From Granulosicoccus antarcticus IMCC3135 (lineage in GTDB: Bacteria; Pseudomonadota; Gammaproteobacteria; Granulosicoccales; Granulosicoccaceae): DNA of 64,000 nt. The position numbers and the translations under genes were made by a program. Shown here one piece after another: positions 15,935 through 24,092 of this stretch (its first letter is position 1; every line of letters starts with the position of its first letter). The stretch covers positions 3,220,501 through 3,284,500 of the forward strand of contig NZ_CP018632.1 in assembly GCF_002215215.1 (NCBI RefSeq), read 5' to 3'. The notes below the pieces were generated by a model that was given only the letters and a program-made list of their open reading frames with translations, did not search any database and was not told the DNA's origin.

Positions 15935-18142
15935 ATGGTTCCCATCACGATCCCCAACCGATGGCGAACAAGTACTCATGACCCGTTCTGGACAGTTTGG
16001 AAGTGTAAGCAGGCAACTCGGATTCCTTCCTTGCGTCTGAGAGCATTACTTCAATACGCCTTATGTGTCTTGGTCTTGTTTGCCACAGCCTCACTGAGTG
16101 CCGCAGAAGAACCTCTGAGCCGAGATGTGCTCGAATCCTATATCGTGGCACCCATGAGCCTTGGCGAGGCTGTCAATGACAAAGGGGTGTGGCAACTGCT
16201 CAACAGCGGTGGCGGGGAGGCCGGGTTTGTTTTCGAGACGGAACCTCTGGCCCCTTTACCCGGCTTTTCCGGTGCGGCGATAAATCTGCTTGTCGTACTC
16301 GATCTGGATGGTCGCTTTATCGACGTTCAACTGATTTCGCATAACGAACCCATATTCGTCTCGGGATTACCTGAACATCTGTTTTTCGACTTTTTCAAGC
16401 AATACCGTGGCCATTCCATTTCGGACTCGTTGGTTGTGGGTACGCCGTATGGGGCTGGCATCGAGGGTTCAGCGCTTGTCTATCTCGATGGGGTCACGAA
16501 GGGCACCGCTTCAGTGCGTATCGCACATGAGAGCATTCTGGCTGCGGCGCTTCAGGTTGCGCGCGAAAAAATGAGTGGCATCACCACTGGCTCGCCCGGG
16601 CTCCCCAAAGCGGACTATGTCGAAGAATTATCATGGGAGGAGCTGGTCGAGCAAGGCATAGTCGTGCGCAAGACTGTGACCAATGCCGAGATTGATGCAG
16701 CCTTTGCTGGCACGCTGTGGGAGGATGATGACCCGGAGGCCAAGGACGATCCAGAGGGGCTTTACCTTGATTTGTGGATCGTGGATGTTGGTGCACCATC
16801 GATTGCTAAAGCTGTATTGAGTGATGAGAGCTTTGAAGGTCTGCAGAGTTTCATGGAGATCAGGGATACGAGCGAGCCAGTTCTGTTGGTTGATGCGGCA
16901 CGGCACGGTTTGGTGACTGAGGAATTCGTACGCAATACCGCTCCCGACTTGATCAGTGCCGAGCAAGGTGGTTTTCCCATTGCCTTTCGTGACAGCGACA
17001 TATTTGTCGAGCTTGATGATGCGGTGCCAGAAGCACTGCATAGCGGGTCCAAGTTGGTCATTCGCACCGATCGCCGACTTGGCTTTGATCCCATTTCAGA
17101 ATGGAAACTTCAGATCAAGGCACTGCGTTCTCATGGATCGTTCAAACCAGAGATCGGCTCCCGGACATTCGACATTGATTATGTTGCGCCCGAGCGTTTC
17201 TTTACGCGTCCTGAAGTGTTCAAGCCAGCACCACCGTGGGTCGATGCATTGCGCAATCGACAAACCGATCTGATCATTCTGGGCGTGTTTCTCGTCGGTC
17301 TTGCAGGCTTGTTGACTTTTTCAATGAATGCCCTGGCAGGCCAGCGCTTCTTTACACCGGTACGCTTGAGTATTCTGGCTTTTGTCGTTGTATTTGTGGG
17401 TTGGTGGGGGCAGGGACAGCTATCCATTGCAACCCCGATTGCTATCGCTCGAACCGCAGTCGAAGGCGGTAGCTTTGGATTTCTTCTCTACGATCCTTTT
17501 TCGCTTGTAATCTGGTTGGCGAGCCTTGTCGGGTTCGTTTTGTGGGGACGTGGGCTCTTCTGCGGTTGGCTGTGTCCGTTCGGTGCCTTGCAGGAATTTG
17601 CGCATCATCTCGGCAGGTTGATTGGCCTGCCACAGATAAAGCCGAACGCTGTCTGGGATGCTCGATTGAAATACCTCAAGTATGTTGTACTGGCGGGTTT
17701 GGTGGCACTGATCTTCACGTTCCCATCAGCGCTGGACAAGGCGATTGAAGTGGAGCCATTCAAGACAGCCATCACCACGTTCTTTGTCCGCGAGTGGTAC
17801 TACGTTGCGTATGCCGTGTCTTTGCTGGTCCTGTCGATGGTCCTGTTCAAGGGTTTTTGCCGTTACTTGTGCCCGCTGGGTGCGGTGATGGCACTAGGGG
17901 GGCTTCTGCGTGCACGTGACTGGATCGAACGGCGTGTTGAATGCGGATCACCGTGTCAATTGTGTCGTGTCAAATGCAACTACGGTGCAATCAAGAAGAC
18001 CGGGGAGATCGAATATTCGGAATGCTTCCAATGTCTCGATTGCGTAACGATCCACGACGATGCCACCCAGTGCGTGCCCCTGATTCTCGAAGCCAAAGGA
18101 CGTCGATCCAGATTAAGCCAGATCAGAGTAGCGGTAGATTGA
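15935..18142 (+). CDS. NosR/NirI-type membrane iron-sulfur flavoprotein
   Basis: A 735-residue protein with the NosR/NirI architecture. A hydrophobic export segment (about 39-57) precedes a periplasmic FMN-binding domain (about 60-190). A long periplasmic linker follows, then polytopic membrane segments from about 440. Two cysteine clusters lie at the membrane face (FCGWLCPFGA and FCRYLCPLGA), followed by ferredoxin-like cysteines (CGSPCQLCRVKC and CFQCLDC). NosR passes electrons to nitrous oxide reductase; NirI serves nitrite reductase. The next gene is ApbE, which attaches FMN to such domains, and overlaps its stop codon. No nosZ, nosD or nir gene lies in the window, so the electron acceptor is unknown. 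The start codon is uncertain; no clear ribosome site precedes the ATG. Confidence 0.88.
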   Translation: MVPITIPNRWRTSTHDPFWTVWKCKQATRIPSLRLRALLQYALCVLVLFATASLSAAEEPLSRDVLESYIVAPMSLGEAVNDKGVWQLLNSGGGEAGFVFETEPLAPLPGFSGAAINLLVVLDLDGRFIDVQLISHNEPIFVSGLPEHLFFDFFKQYRGHSISDSLVVGTPYGAGIEGSALVYLDGVTKGTASVRIAHESILAAALQVAREKMSGITTGSPGLPKADYVEELSWEELVEQGIVVRKTVTNAEIDAAFAGTLWEDDDPEAKDDPEGLYLDLWIVDVGAPSIAKAVLSDESFEGLQSFMEIRDTSEPVLLVDAARHGLVTEEFVRNTAPDLISAEQGGFPIAFRDSDIFVELDDAVPEALHSGSKLVIRTDRRLGFDPISEWKLQIKALRSHGSFKPEIGSRTFDIDYVAPERFFTRPEVFKPAPPWVDALRNRQTDLIILGVFLVGLAGLLTFSMNALAGQRFFTPVRLSILAFVVVFVGWWGQGQLSIATPIAIARTAVEGGSFGFLLYDPFSLVIWLASLVGFVLWGRGLFCGWLCPFGALQEFAHHLGRLIGLPQIKPNAVWDARLKYLKYVVLAGLVALIFTFPSALDKAIEVEPFKTAITTFFVREWYYVAYAVSLLVLSMVLFKGFCRYLCPLGAVMALGGLLRARDWIERRVECGSPCQLCRVKCNYGAIKKTGEIEYSECFQCLDCVTIHDDATQCVPLILEAKGRRSRLSQIRVAVD

Positions 18143-19029
18143 ACATCAACCGTCGACGATTTCTTGCGATTACCGCCTCATTCACCGCAACGGTCGCTTG
18201 CGCGGCAGAGACACACCGTTGGCAAGGGCGTGCTTTTGGCAGCGATGTCAGTCTGATTATTCGTGGGCCTGAAAAAGCTGCGAATGAGGCAATCAGCGAA
18301 GCGCGATCGCTGATCACGCAAACCGAAAAACTGTTCAGCCTTTACGATCCTGAGTCGGCGTTGGTGTGTCTGAACCAGAACGGCGTGCTCCGCCCACAGG
18401 CGCATTTCCTCAAACTTCTGGAGTCAGTCGATCTGGCCTACCACCTTACTCACGGTTTGTTTGATCCCAGTGTTCAACCCATGTGGCGAAATGCAGTAGA
18501 GGGACGTGATCCGGCTGAAGCCTTGCACTTGGTCGGATGGGAAAAGGTTGAATTCAATGATGCCCGTGTCACCTTGGCACCAGGGCAGGCACTAACGTTC
18601 AACGGTATCGCTCAAGGTTTCGCGACAGACCTTGTATCAGAACGGCTCAAGGCGCTCGGCTTTAACCAAACGCTTGTCAACATTGGCGAGTACAGAGGAG
18701 CAGGCGGTCCGTGGGAATTGGGATTGGCAGATCCGAGATACGGGCTGGTCGACACGCACACCATCCAAAATGCAGCCGTTGCCACCTCGAGCCCGATGGC
18801 AACACCGATCGGGCCTGACGGTCATATATTCCTGCCTGCTGTACATGAAAGGAACGTGAGTCGACCTTGGTCTACCGTGTCTGTTGAAGCAGATACAGCG
18901 ACGCTTGCCGATGCACTTTCCACGGGCCTGGTTTGGGCGAATATGACCTTGATTGAAAAGATCAGAAAATCGCCGGGTGTGCACCGCGTGACGTTGGTTG
19001 ATGAGCACGGCGACCTGCTCAATCTATAA
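18139..19029 (+). CDS. apbE: FAD:protein FMN transferase (ApbE/NosX family)
   Basis: A 296-residue ApbE-type enzyme, which covalently transfers FMN from FAD to a Thr of target flavoproteins in the periplasm. Motifs include EKLFSLYDPESALVCLNQNG (about 55-75), FDPSVQPMW (about 110-118) and NGIAQGFATDLVSERLKALG (about 155-174), followed by LVNIGEYRG. These read closest to the NosX/NirX branch. The TTG at 18139 is proposed as start because it overlaps the NosR-like stop (TTGA). It directly gives a twin-arginine leader, INRRRFLAITASFTATVACAA, as in NosX. Longer upstream starts would read through the NosR gene in another frame. The coupling to a NosR-type flavoprotein makes that protein the obvious substrate. 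Confidence 0.9.
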   Translation: MNINRRRFLAITASFTATVACAAETHRWQGRAFGSDVSLIIRGPEKAANEAISEARSLITQTEKLFSLYDPESALVCLNQNGVLRPQAHFLKLLESVDLAYHLTHGLFDPSVQPMWRNAVEGRDPAEALHLVGWEKVEFNDARVTLAPGQALTFNGIAQGFATDLVSERLKALGFNQTLVNIGEYRGAGGPWELGLADPRYGLVDTHTIQNAAVATSSPMATPIGPDGHIFLPAVHERNVSRPWSTVSVEADTATLADALSTGLVWANMTLIEKIRKSPGVHRVTLVDEHGDLLNL

Positions 19030-19330
19030 CGTCATCGGAAGGTATTGCATATTGATGGCAAGGAGGGTCTGGACAGAAGAACAGACTGGCATGTGCCATG
19101 ACAAGGCTGGCAGGAGGATAGTGAAAGTCTGAGAAACACGCCTGCGTTGCATGAAAGTTACCATTGCTTTCAAATCGTTTCTGGCAAAACTCTACGGCTT
19201 CAAGTTCTTTGTCGAAAGCATGAACCGTAAAGCCCTTGCCAAGCAAAAACGCGGTGTCTCGTCCAGCACCACAGCCGCAATCAATGGCCACTGCCGGTAG
19301 CTTGCCAGCTGCCCATGCCGGTGTCCTCGT
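19019..19330 (-). pseudogene. Remnant of a SAM-dependent methyltransferase
   Basis: The minus-strand frame encodes about 100 residues with a clear methyltransferase motif I, LPAVAIDCGCGAGRDT, followed by FTVHAFDKELEAVEFCQKRF and a short ASLFFCPD segment. This is like the middle of TehB-type methyltransferases. No good start exists: the frame opens at a stop (19331-19333), the first usable codon is a GTG at 19291 inside motif I, and there is no ribosome site. It ends after about 90 residues, half the family length, inside the 3' end of apbE. It is wedged between apbE and a TetR gene. I read it as a truncated leftover, not a working gene. Confidence 0.65.
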
Positions 19331-19336
19331 TCAGCT

Positions 19337-19885
19337 CTACGTGGGTATCAAGTCCAATGCGAGTGTGCGGCACACATCAAGCAACTCTTGCGCTAGTGGT
19401 TCATCGGTCAAATTGCGAGAGATCGCAATACCTCCGATCAGTAGAACCGCTTGTTGCATTGCTTGTTTACGATCATCCGAATTTGAATCAGTGCTTTGGC
19501 AATGGCTGACAAAGCCGGCAAAAAGGCGCGTGTACGTATCGCGAACGCTCTGATCTTGCTGAGCAACATCGCTGACCAGGCAGGCCAGCGGACAATTGAT
19601 AGTTTCACTGTTCCGATGCGCATCACTCAGATAATCGAATACGCGATCGCTTGGACACGCCCCCTTCAAGCGCGCCACATTTTCCTGAGCAGCCCAGCTT
19701 AGCGCTTCTGCGTAGAGCTCGCTCTTGGAGGCGAAGTGCGTATAAAAGGCACCTCGCGTCAGACCCGCATGTTCCATCACCTGGTCGATGCTGGCGCCGT
19801 TGAAACCCTGCTGGCTGAACAACACGGCAGCAGACTCCAGGATGCGGTAGCGAGTATGGGATTTGTGGTCTTCATTCCAGGGCAT
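19337..19885 (-). CDS. TetR/AcrR family transcriptional regulator
   Basis: A 182-residue TetR repressor. The N-terminal helix-turn-helix is classic: RILESAAVLFSQQGFNGASI then QVMEHAGLTRGAFYTHF, with KSEL following (about 14-63). The C-terminal ligand domain is variable and Cys/Ser-rich. The ATG at 19885 is chosen for GGAG 8 bases upstream; an upstream TTG would add seven residues. It is divergent from a glutathione S-transferase gene, and a palindrome lies between them at 19934-19949. The expected behaviour is repression of itself and the GST until an electrophile or other ligand binds. The ligand cannot be inferred. Confidence 0.9.
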   Translation of the reverse strand: MPWNEDHKSHTRYRILESAAVLFSQQGFNGASIDQVMEHAGLTRGAFYTHFASKSELYAEALSWAAQENVARLKGACPSDRVFDYLSDAHRNSETINCPLACLVSDVAQQDQSVRDTYTRLFAGFVSHCQSTDSNSDDRKQAMQQAVLLIGGIAISRNLTDEPLAQELLDVCRTLALDLIPT

Positions 19886-19933
19886 CTTTGGTTCTCCAAT
19901 GGACAATCAGATCAGGGTGTCACGAATACACTA

Positions 19934-19949
19934 TATGTTCTTGAACATA
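19934..19949. promoter_or_regulatory. Palindromic operator, TetR-GST intergenic region
   Basis: TATGTTC-tt-GAACATA, perfect 7-base arms around a 2-base spacer, lies between the divergent TetR and GST genes, about 50 bases from each start. Position and symmetry fit the binding site of the adjacent TetR protein. Its core is similar to the GGAACA/TGTTCC centre of the larger palindrome at 21961. Confidence 0.65.
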
Positions 19950-20000
19950 GGGTGGGATGAATTATCCTGACAGTAGGTCCCATACAACAGGAGATTTCAG

Positions 20001-20657
20001 ATGACCAACCAGGCCGTCCATATCGTTGGAATGCAATTCAGTACTTTCGTGCGTAGTGTGCAGCTGTGCTGTGAGGAGAAGGGCATTCCCTACACAGTAG
20101 GAGCTGAGGTAATTGGTCAGTCCATCAAGCCAGGGTCATCTGAGCGTTTTACTTTGCATCCTTTCGGCAAGATTCCGGTGCTGGTGCACGAAGGTCGGCA
20201 TCTGATCGAGACCCCGAGCATCTGCCGTTATCTGGATGCCGCCTTTGCAGGGCCGGCGCTACAGCCGGAAGAGCCTTGGTTGCGAGCCCAGGTTGATCAG
20301 TGGACTGCCATGCTTGCGCTGTATGTTGATCAAGCGATCGTGCGCAGTTATTTGCTGGAATTCGTGTTTCCCAAAGGTCGCGATGGCACAGTACGTCAAG
20401 AGCTTGTCGATGCTGCCACGCCTGAGTTGATGCGCATACTGGCGCTTCTGGAAGATCAGCTTGCCGAAGGCACTTATCTTGTGGGAGACAGTTTCACCAT
20501 CGCCGATGCGATTGCTGCACCGATGCTGGACTATCTATCAGGATTGCCGGCTGCAGAGAATTTCTTTGTCGAACTACCGCGCCTGGTTGCTTATGTAGGC
20601 AGACTTCGAAAGCGCCCGTCTGCGGCGAAGGTGCTTGTGGCGCCGACGTTTGGATGA
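20001..20657 (+). CDS. Glutathione S-transferase family protein
   Basis: A 218-residue GST. The N-terminal thioredoxin-like domain has the expected strand-helix pattern (VHIVGMQFSTFVRSVQLCCEEKGIPYTV) and the cis-Pro motif KIPVLVHEG with ETPSICRYLD after it (about 56-78). The helical domain carries the N-capping motif DSFTIADAIAAPML (about 165-178). GSTs conjugate glutathione to electrophiles or act as isomerases and dehalogenases. The ATG has AGGAG upstream. The gene is divergent from a TetR regulator and separated from it by an operator-like palindrome, so it is probably induced by the regulator's ligand. A Ser or Cys near residues 14-22 would be the catalytic residue; I cannot decide which. 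Confidence 0.88.
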   Translation: MTNQAVHIVGMQFSTFVRSVQLCCEEKGIPYTVGAEVIGQSIKPGSSERFTLHPFGKIPVLVHEGRHLIETPSICRYLDAAFAGPALQPEEPWLRAQVDQWTAMLALYVDQAIVRSYLLEFVFPKGRDGTVRQELVDAATPELMRILALLEDQLAEGTYLVGDSFTIADAIAAPMLDYLSGLPAAENFFVELPRLVAYVGRLRKRPSAAKVLVAPTFG

Positions 20658-20820
20658 AGTTCATCGGTAAGGGTTTCCGAGTAGGGGGCGATCGGAAAGT
20701 CGCCGACCTGCAAGGTCGAGCTGCGGGCTGGCGCTGTGACCTTCCGGAGTGTGCCCAATTGAGTACGGCGATCTGCTCAATCCAAACCGGTACTGATCGC
20801 AGTTGGGGCGACCTTACCAA

Positions 20821-21900
20821 TCAACCTTTGCCCAGTAGCTTGTTGTATTTTGAGAGAAACAGGTCTTTGCCCTTTAATAGGCTTGTCAGAAAGTCGCCTG
20901 CGACGAAAAGCGAGAGAAAGGAGTTGCCTTTCACAGGCCCAAGCGGGACGAGGATGGGGGCCTTCTGGAAAGGTGTGTAAGGCTTGAGGTCTTCAATTTT
21001 CTGACCGTTTACCAAGGCGGTTAACGTCTTTTTCAACCAGGTAAGCTGGCGCGAGGTAGCAACGATTGTCATGGCATCCCCCATCTCGGCGACATCGCCT
21101 GCGGCGAATACGTTGTCATAGGTGGATGGCCGCATCCAGACATCTGTTTTGATACGCTGGTTTCTACCAAGCTTAGCCTCCGGCAAAGCTTCCAACAGAG
21201 TCGATGTTGCCTTTGAGCCGATGACAGGAAAGATCAGGTCAGCGGCAAGACTTTGTCCCGTGGACAGGATCAGGGTGCCACTATAGGGTTCGGTCAGGCT
21301 CTGCAGGTTTTCGGCGCGTGCCCCGAGAACAAGCACAACTCCGGCATGCTCCAGCTTTGCTGCAAGTTTGCGCCCGAGTTTCTCAGGAAAGTTCGCAAAG
21401 AGTTGCGGCTCACTTGAGATCAAATGCACTTTCTTGTCGGGGTAGCCATGTGCGATTTCACCGGCAAGTTCGGTACCCACTGCACCAGCACCGACAATAG
21501 CAACAGTGCTCGCTGTACTCAGTAGGGCATGAACTCTCGCATTGGCGGCGCGCAATGTTTCAATATCAGCCCCGTTGGATTTGAACGGCACAGCGTTGCT
21601 GGATCCTGTGGCAACAACGATGAAATCCGCCTCAAGCTGTTCGCCTGAAGCCAGTGTGACGCCAGTTTCACTGACGCTCTGTGCCCGGTCTTGAATAAGA
21701 CGACCGTGCTTGAGCAAACCATCGTAGGGAATGAGTGCGCGATCCAGTATGTCAGGATCGACAACGGCTCGAATCATGGCTGGGGCGTGCACGAAATGGC
21801 TATTCTGCTCAATCAGCGTCACTTCGGCCGCATCGTCTAGCGACTTGGCTAATTCAGCGCCTATGTAGCCACCACCGATGATGATGATTCGTTTTTTCAT
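20821..21900 (-). CDS. NDH-2/AIF-like FAD-dependent pyridine nucleotide oxidoreductase
   Basis: A 359-residue flavoprotein with two dinucleotide folds. FAD binds at the N-terminal RIIIIGGGYIGAELAKSL (4-21). NAD(P)H binds at VAIVGAGAVGTELAGEI (about 133-149). ATG-type contact is seen in VVATGS, and the second FAD contact is NVFAAGDVAEMGD (about 265-277). Length and pattern match the small AIF/Nde1-like group of type II NADH dehydrogenases and ferredoxin reductases. The final FLSKYNKLLGKG is basic and amphipathic and could rest on the membrane. It is divergent from a TetR gene with a very long palindrome between, so it is probably repressed by that regulator. The physiological electron acceptor is unknown. 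Confidence 0.85.
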   Translation of the reverse strand: MKKRIIIIGGGYIGAELAKSLDDAAEVTLIEQNSHFVHAPAMIRAVVDPDILDRALIPYDGLLKHGRLIQDRAQSVSETGVTLASGEQLEADFIVVATGSSNAVPFKSNGADIETLRAANARVHALLSTASTVAIVGAGAVGTELAGEIAHGYPDKKVHLISSEPQLFANFPEKLGRKLAAKLEHAGVVLVLGARAENLQSLTEPYSGTLILSTGQSLAADLIFPVIGSKATSTLLEALPEAKLGRNQRIKTDVWMRPSTYDNVFAAGDVAEMGDAMTIVATSRQLTWLKKTLTALVNGQKIEDLKPYTPFQKAPILVPLGPVKGNSFLSLFVAGDFLTSLLKGKDLFLSKYNKLLGKG

Positions 21901-21960
21901 GGAATGTCATGCTTCAATTGTAGGACGAGGTCGCTCTGGAATTCTTGATAAGAAGCGAAT

Positions 21961-21996
21961 CTTGAAATTATGGAACATGTGTTCCATAATTTCAAG
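21961..21996. promoter_or_regulatory. 36-base perfect palindrome between TetR and FAD oxidoreductase genes
   Basis: Arms CTTGAAATTATGGAACA and TGTTCCATAATTTCAAG are exact reverse complements over 17 bases with a 2-base TG spacer. The site lies 61 bases upstream of the oxidoreductase and 37 bases upstream of the TetR start. It is most likely the operator of that TetR protein, controlling both directions. Confidence 0.75.
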
Positions 21997-22032
21997 GGCT
22001 ATTAGATTATTTACAAGGTAGGGAACGTAGAA

Positions 22033-22599
22033 ATGACCGACGCGCGTCAAATACGAACAAAGCAGGCCATTCTGGATACCTTGGACAGCATGTTGTCTGA
22101 AATGCCGTATGGCGATGTCCAGGTGAAAGAGCTTGCAGGCCGTGCCGGAATTGGACGGCAGACGTTTTATCGCCATTTTGACAGTGTTGATGCCGTGATA
22201 TATGAGCGTCTCAGAGCTGATCTTGCCGATCAGATGGCATTCGCTCTTGAACATGTCCAAGCGCATAATCCCGAAGAGTGGCTACTGGAGGTCACAAGGT
22301 TTGCCTTTGAGAAAGTAGCGACCCAACCGCATCTTGCCCGCATCTTGTTGAGCGGTGAAGCCGGTCCTGATGTTCTGCGGCTTTTCCGTGAGCAGATTCT
22401 GGAGCTATGGAGAGTAGGAAAGGCTGACAGTCTGATGGCCTCTGTTGAGCTGGAGCTCAGACCTTTTGCAGCAAGCTTCAAAGCGGGTGCGCTCTGCGGC
22501 ATTCTGCTGCACTGGATAGAAGCCGGATGCTCGCCAGATGCGCGAACGATGAGCCGCTTGTTCCACGATCTGGCCATGCCTGCAACCCAAGGCAGTTGA
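22033..22599 (+). CDS. TetR/AcrR family transcriptional regulator
   Basis: A 188-residue TetR repressor with the DNA-binding domain at about 5-55 (TKQAILDTLDSMLSEMPYGDVQVKELAGRAGIGRQTFYRHF). The C-terminal half looks like the TetR_C family with conserved FKAGALCGILLHWIEAG near 150-166, seen in regulators of small-molecule oxidoreductases. It is divergent from the NDH-2-like gene and faces the 36-base palindrome. Autorepression and repression of the oxidoreductase are the natural expectation. Nothing in the sequence identifies the inducer. Confidence 0.9.
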   Translation: MTDARQIRTKQAILDTLDSMLSEMPYGDVQVKELAGRAGIGRQTFYRHFDSVDAVIYERLRADLADQMAFALEHVQAHNPEEWLLEVTRFAFEKVATQPHLARILLSGEAGPDVLRLFREQILELWRVGKADSLMASVELELRPFAASFKAGALCGILLHWIEAGCSPDARTMSRLFHDLAMPATQGS

Positions 22600-22907
22600 T
22601 GCGATAACACATCTCTCGCTATATCGACTGCTCGATAACCAGGTAGCTGTAGTCGTTGACTGATTTCGATTTAATAATGCAACTGTGGCTGACGTGGAAG
22701 TTTCTTATGGACATCGTATAGGGGAAATTATGCGATGAGAGCAAAACTCCCGCCTTGAAAAGTAATTAGCAATATTGGTATACATTTGTTTGGCAACTCT
22801 CAATCAAACATGTATATTGATTTGAAAATGTATACCAACCCAAGTGACCCTCTAGTGGTTTCAGTGGTTGAGTAGCAATTTCATGGAGAGAGGAGATCAT
22901 CACTATC
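22600..22907. promoter_or_regulatory. Promoter region of the FadL/MpaB operon with three GTATAC-type sites
   Basis: This 308-base region has no gene. Its downstream half holds three operator-like sites. TTGGTATACATTT (22775-22787) is matched by its exact reverse complement AAATGTATACCAA (22826-22838). Between them is a degenerate CATGTATATTGA (centre 22814). The same motif precedes the aldehyde dehydrogenase, the VOC operon and the GntR gene. FCD-type GntR proteins, such as VanR relatives, bind TGTATACA-like palindromes, so the regulator at 31624 is the candidate binder. A ribosome site AGGAG precedes the FadL-like ATG. Confidence 0.65.
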
Positions 22908-23960
22908 ATGCTCAACAGAGAAGCACTCGCGTGCGCGGTCGGAATGTTTATTGTCAGTGGAAATACAGTGGCAGGTGGAATTGACTTAAGTGGTATGAGC
23001 GTGGTCAGGTTGTTTGATCCAGGAACGTTCATTGAAGCGACATATACCGATATCTCGCTGGATATGACGGGTGAAGATGTTGGTGGATTTGAAACAGGGG
23101 ATGTCAAGGATGATTTTTCTGATTTATCTCTGGTGTTCAAACACGATATCAATGAGAAGTATTCGCTTGCGGTGCTGAAAGACACGCCGTTCTATGCTCA
23201 AACAACGCATAAAACGGGTGTGTTTGCCGGGCTCGCTAATAAGGTGGAAACAGAAGGTATTACGGGGCTGCTGCGATACAAGTTTGACAAGAATGTTGCA
23301 GTTCATGGTGGTGTCAGTGCCCATAAGATGGACGCACTGACTGTTGTCCCTGCTGCCTATATTCCACCAGATGGCTATAGGCTTGAATCTGAAGGTGAAG
23401 CAAGTTATGGATATGTTATTGGTGTTACCTATGAAGTGCCTGATTTTCATGCACTTGTCGGACTTACCTATTTTTCAGAAGTTGATAACACACTAAAAGC
23501 CAATGAAAACGGTGTGGATACAGGTGACCTTGAATTGACTACACCTGAGTCTGTGAACCTGGATTTTCGAGTTCCGGTAAGTCCAGGCAATATTATTTTC
23601 GGAGGAATAAGGTGGACTGGCTGGGATGGCTACAAGGTTACTGCACCTTCAGGGTTTGAAGTTGCCAGCGTGACTGAGGATACGGTGACGTATCAGTTGG
23701 GTGCAGCCCACGTGTTTTCACCTGAATTCATAGTGTTTGCCAGAGGTAGCTATGAGGCAGGTCCGAAAGCAGATCAAGATCCTGATAATTTTTACGGCGC
23801 AATAAAACAAGTTGGTGTTGGCTTTGCTTTTACAAAAAGCAAGACTACGGTGACAGGCTTGATAAATCGGGTTACCACCGATGCTAAAACGGGAGCTATT
23901 GGCGAATTTGATGATGGTACCGCCTTGGCGCTGTCACTATCGCTCAAACAAAATTTCTGA
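22908..23960 (+). CDS. FadL/OmpP1-like outer-membrane channel
   Basis: A 350-residue outer-membrane beta-barrel candidate. It has a short signal peptide (about 1-22), many alternating amphipathic strands rich in Gly, Tyr and Thr, and a terminal SLKQNF with the C-terminal Phe typical of barrel proteins. The pattern, including a short N-terminal hatch-like region and strands such as YGYVIGVTYEVPDFHALVGLTY, resembles the FadL/OmpP1/TodX family. That family lets hydrophobic molecules (fatty acids, aromatic hydrocarbons) enter. It heads a two-gene operon with an MpaB/rubber-oxygenase-like enzyme and carries GTATAC operators upstream. That context implies uptake of a lipophilic growth substrate. 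The family call is by pattern; it is shorter than E. coli FadL. Confidence 0.75.
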   Translation: MLNREALACAVGMFIVSGNTVAGGIDLSGMSVVRLFDPGTFIEATYTDISLDMTGEDVGGFETGDVKDDFSDLSLVFKHDINEKYSLAVLKDTPFYAQTTHKTGVFAGLANKVETEGITGLLRYKFDKNVAVHGGVSAHKMDALTVVPAAYIPPDGYRLESEGEASYGYVIGVTYEVPDFHALVGLTYFSEVDNTLKANENGVDTGDLELTTPESVNLDFRVPVSPGNIIFGGIRWTGWDGYKVTAPSGFEVASVTEDTVTYQLGAAHVFSPEFIVFARGSYEAGPKADQDPDNFYGAIKQVGVGFAFTKSKTTVTGLINRVTTDAKTGAIGEFDDGTALALSLSLKQNF

Positions 23961-23985
23961 TGGTCTGTTATTTAGCTGATCAAGG

Positions 23986-24000
23986 TACGCCACTGGCGTA
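23986..24000 (+). terminator. Small hairpin between FadL-like and MpaB-like genes
   Basis: TACGCC-act-GGCGTA followed by GAAATATTTT forms a 6-base stem with a 3-base loop and a broken T-run. It is weak and could attenuate transcription into the downstream oxygenase gene. I include it as a possible partial terminator only. Confidence 0.3.
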
Positions 24001-24092
24001 GAAATATTTTGAACATGTAAGTGCTTGTGCACGGGTTCAGAGCTCAAGCCTCTTATGACATGTATTGGAACTATATTTAGAGAGAGTTGTTA

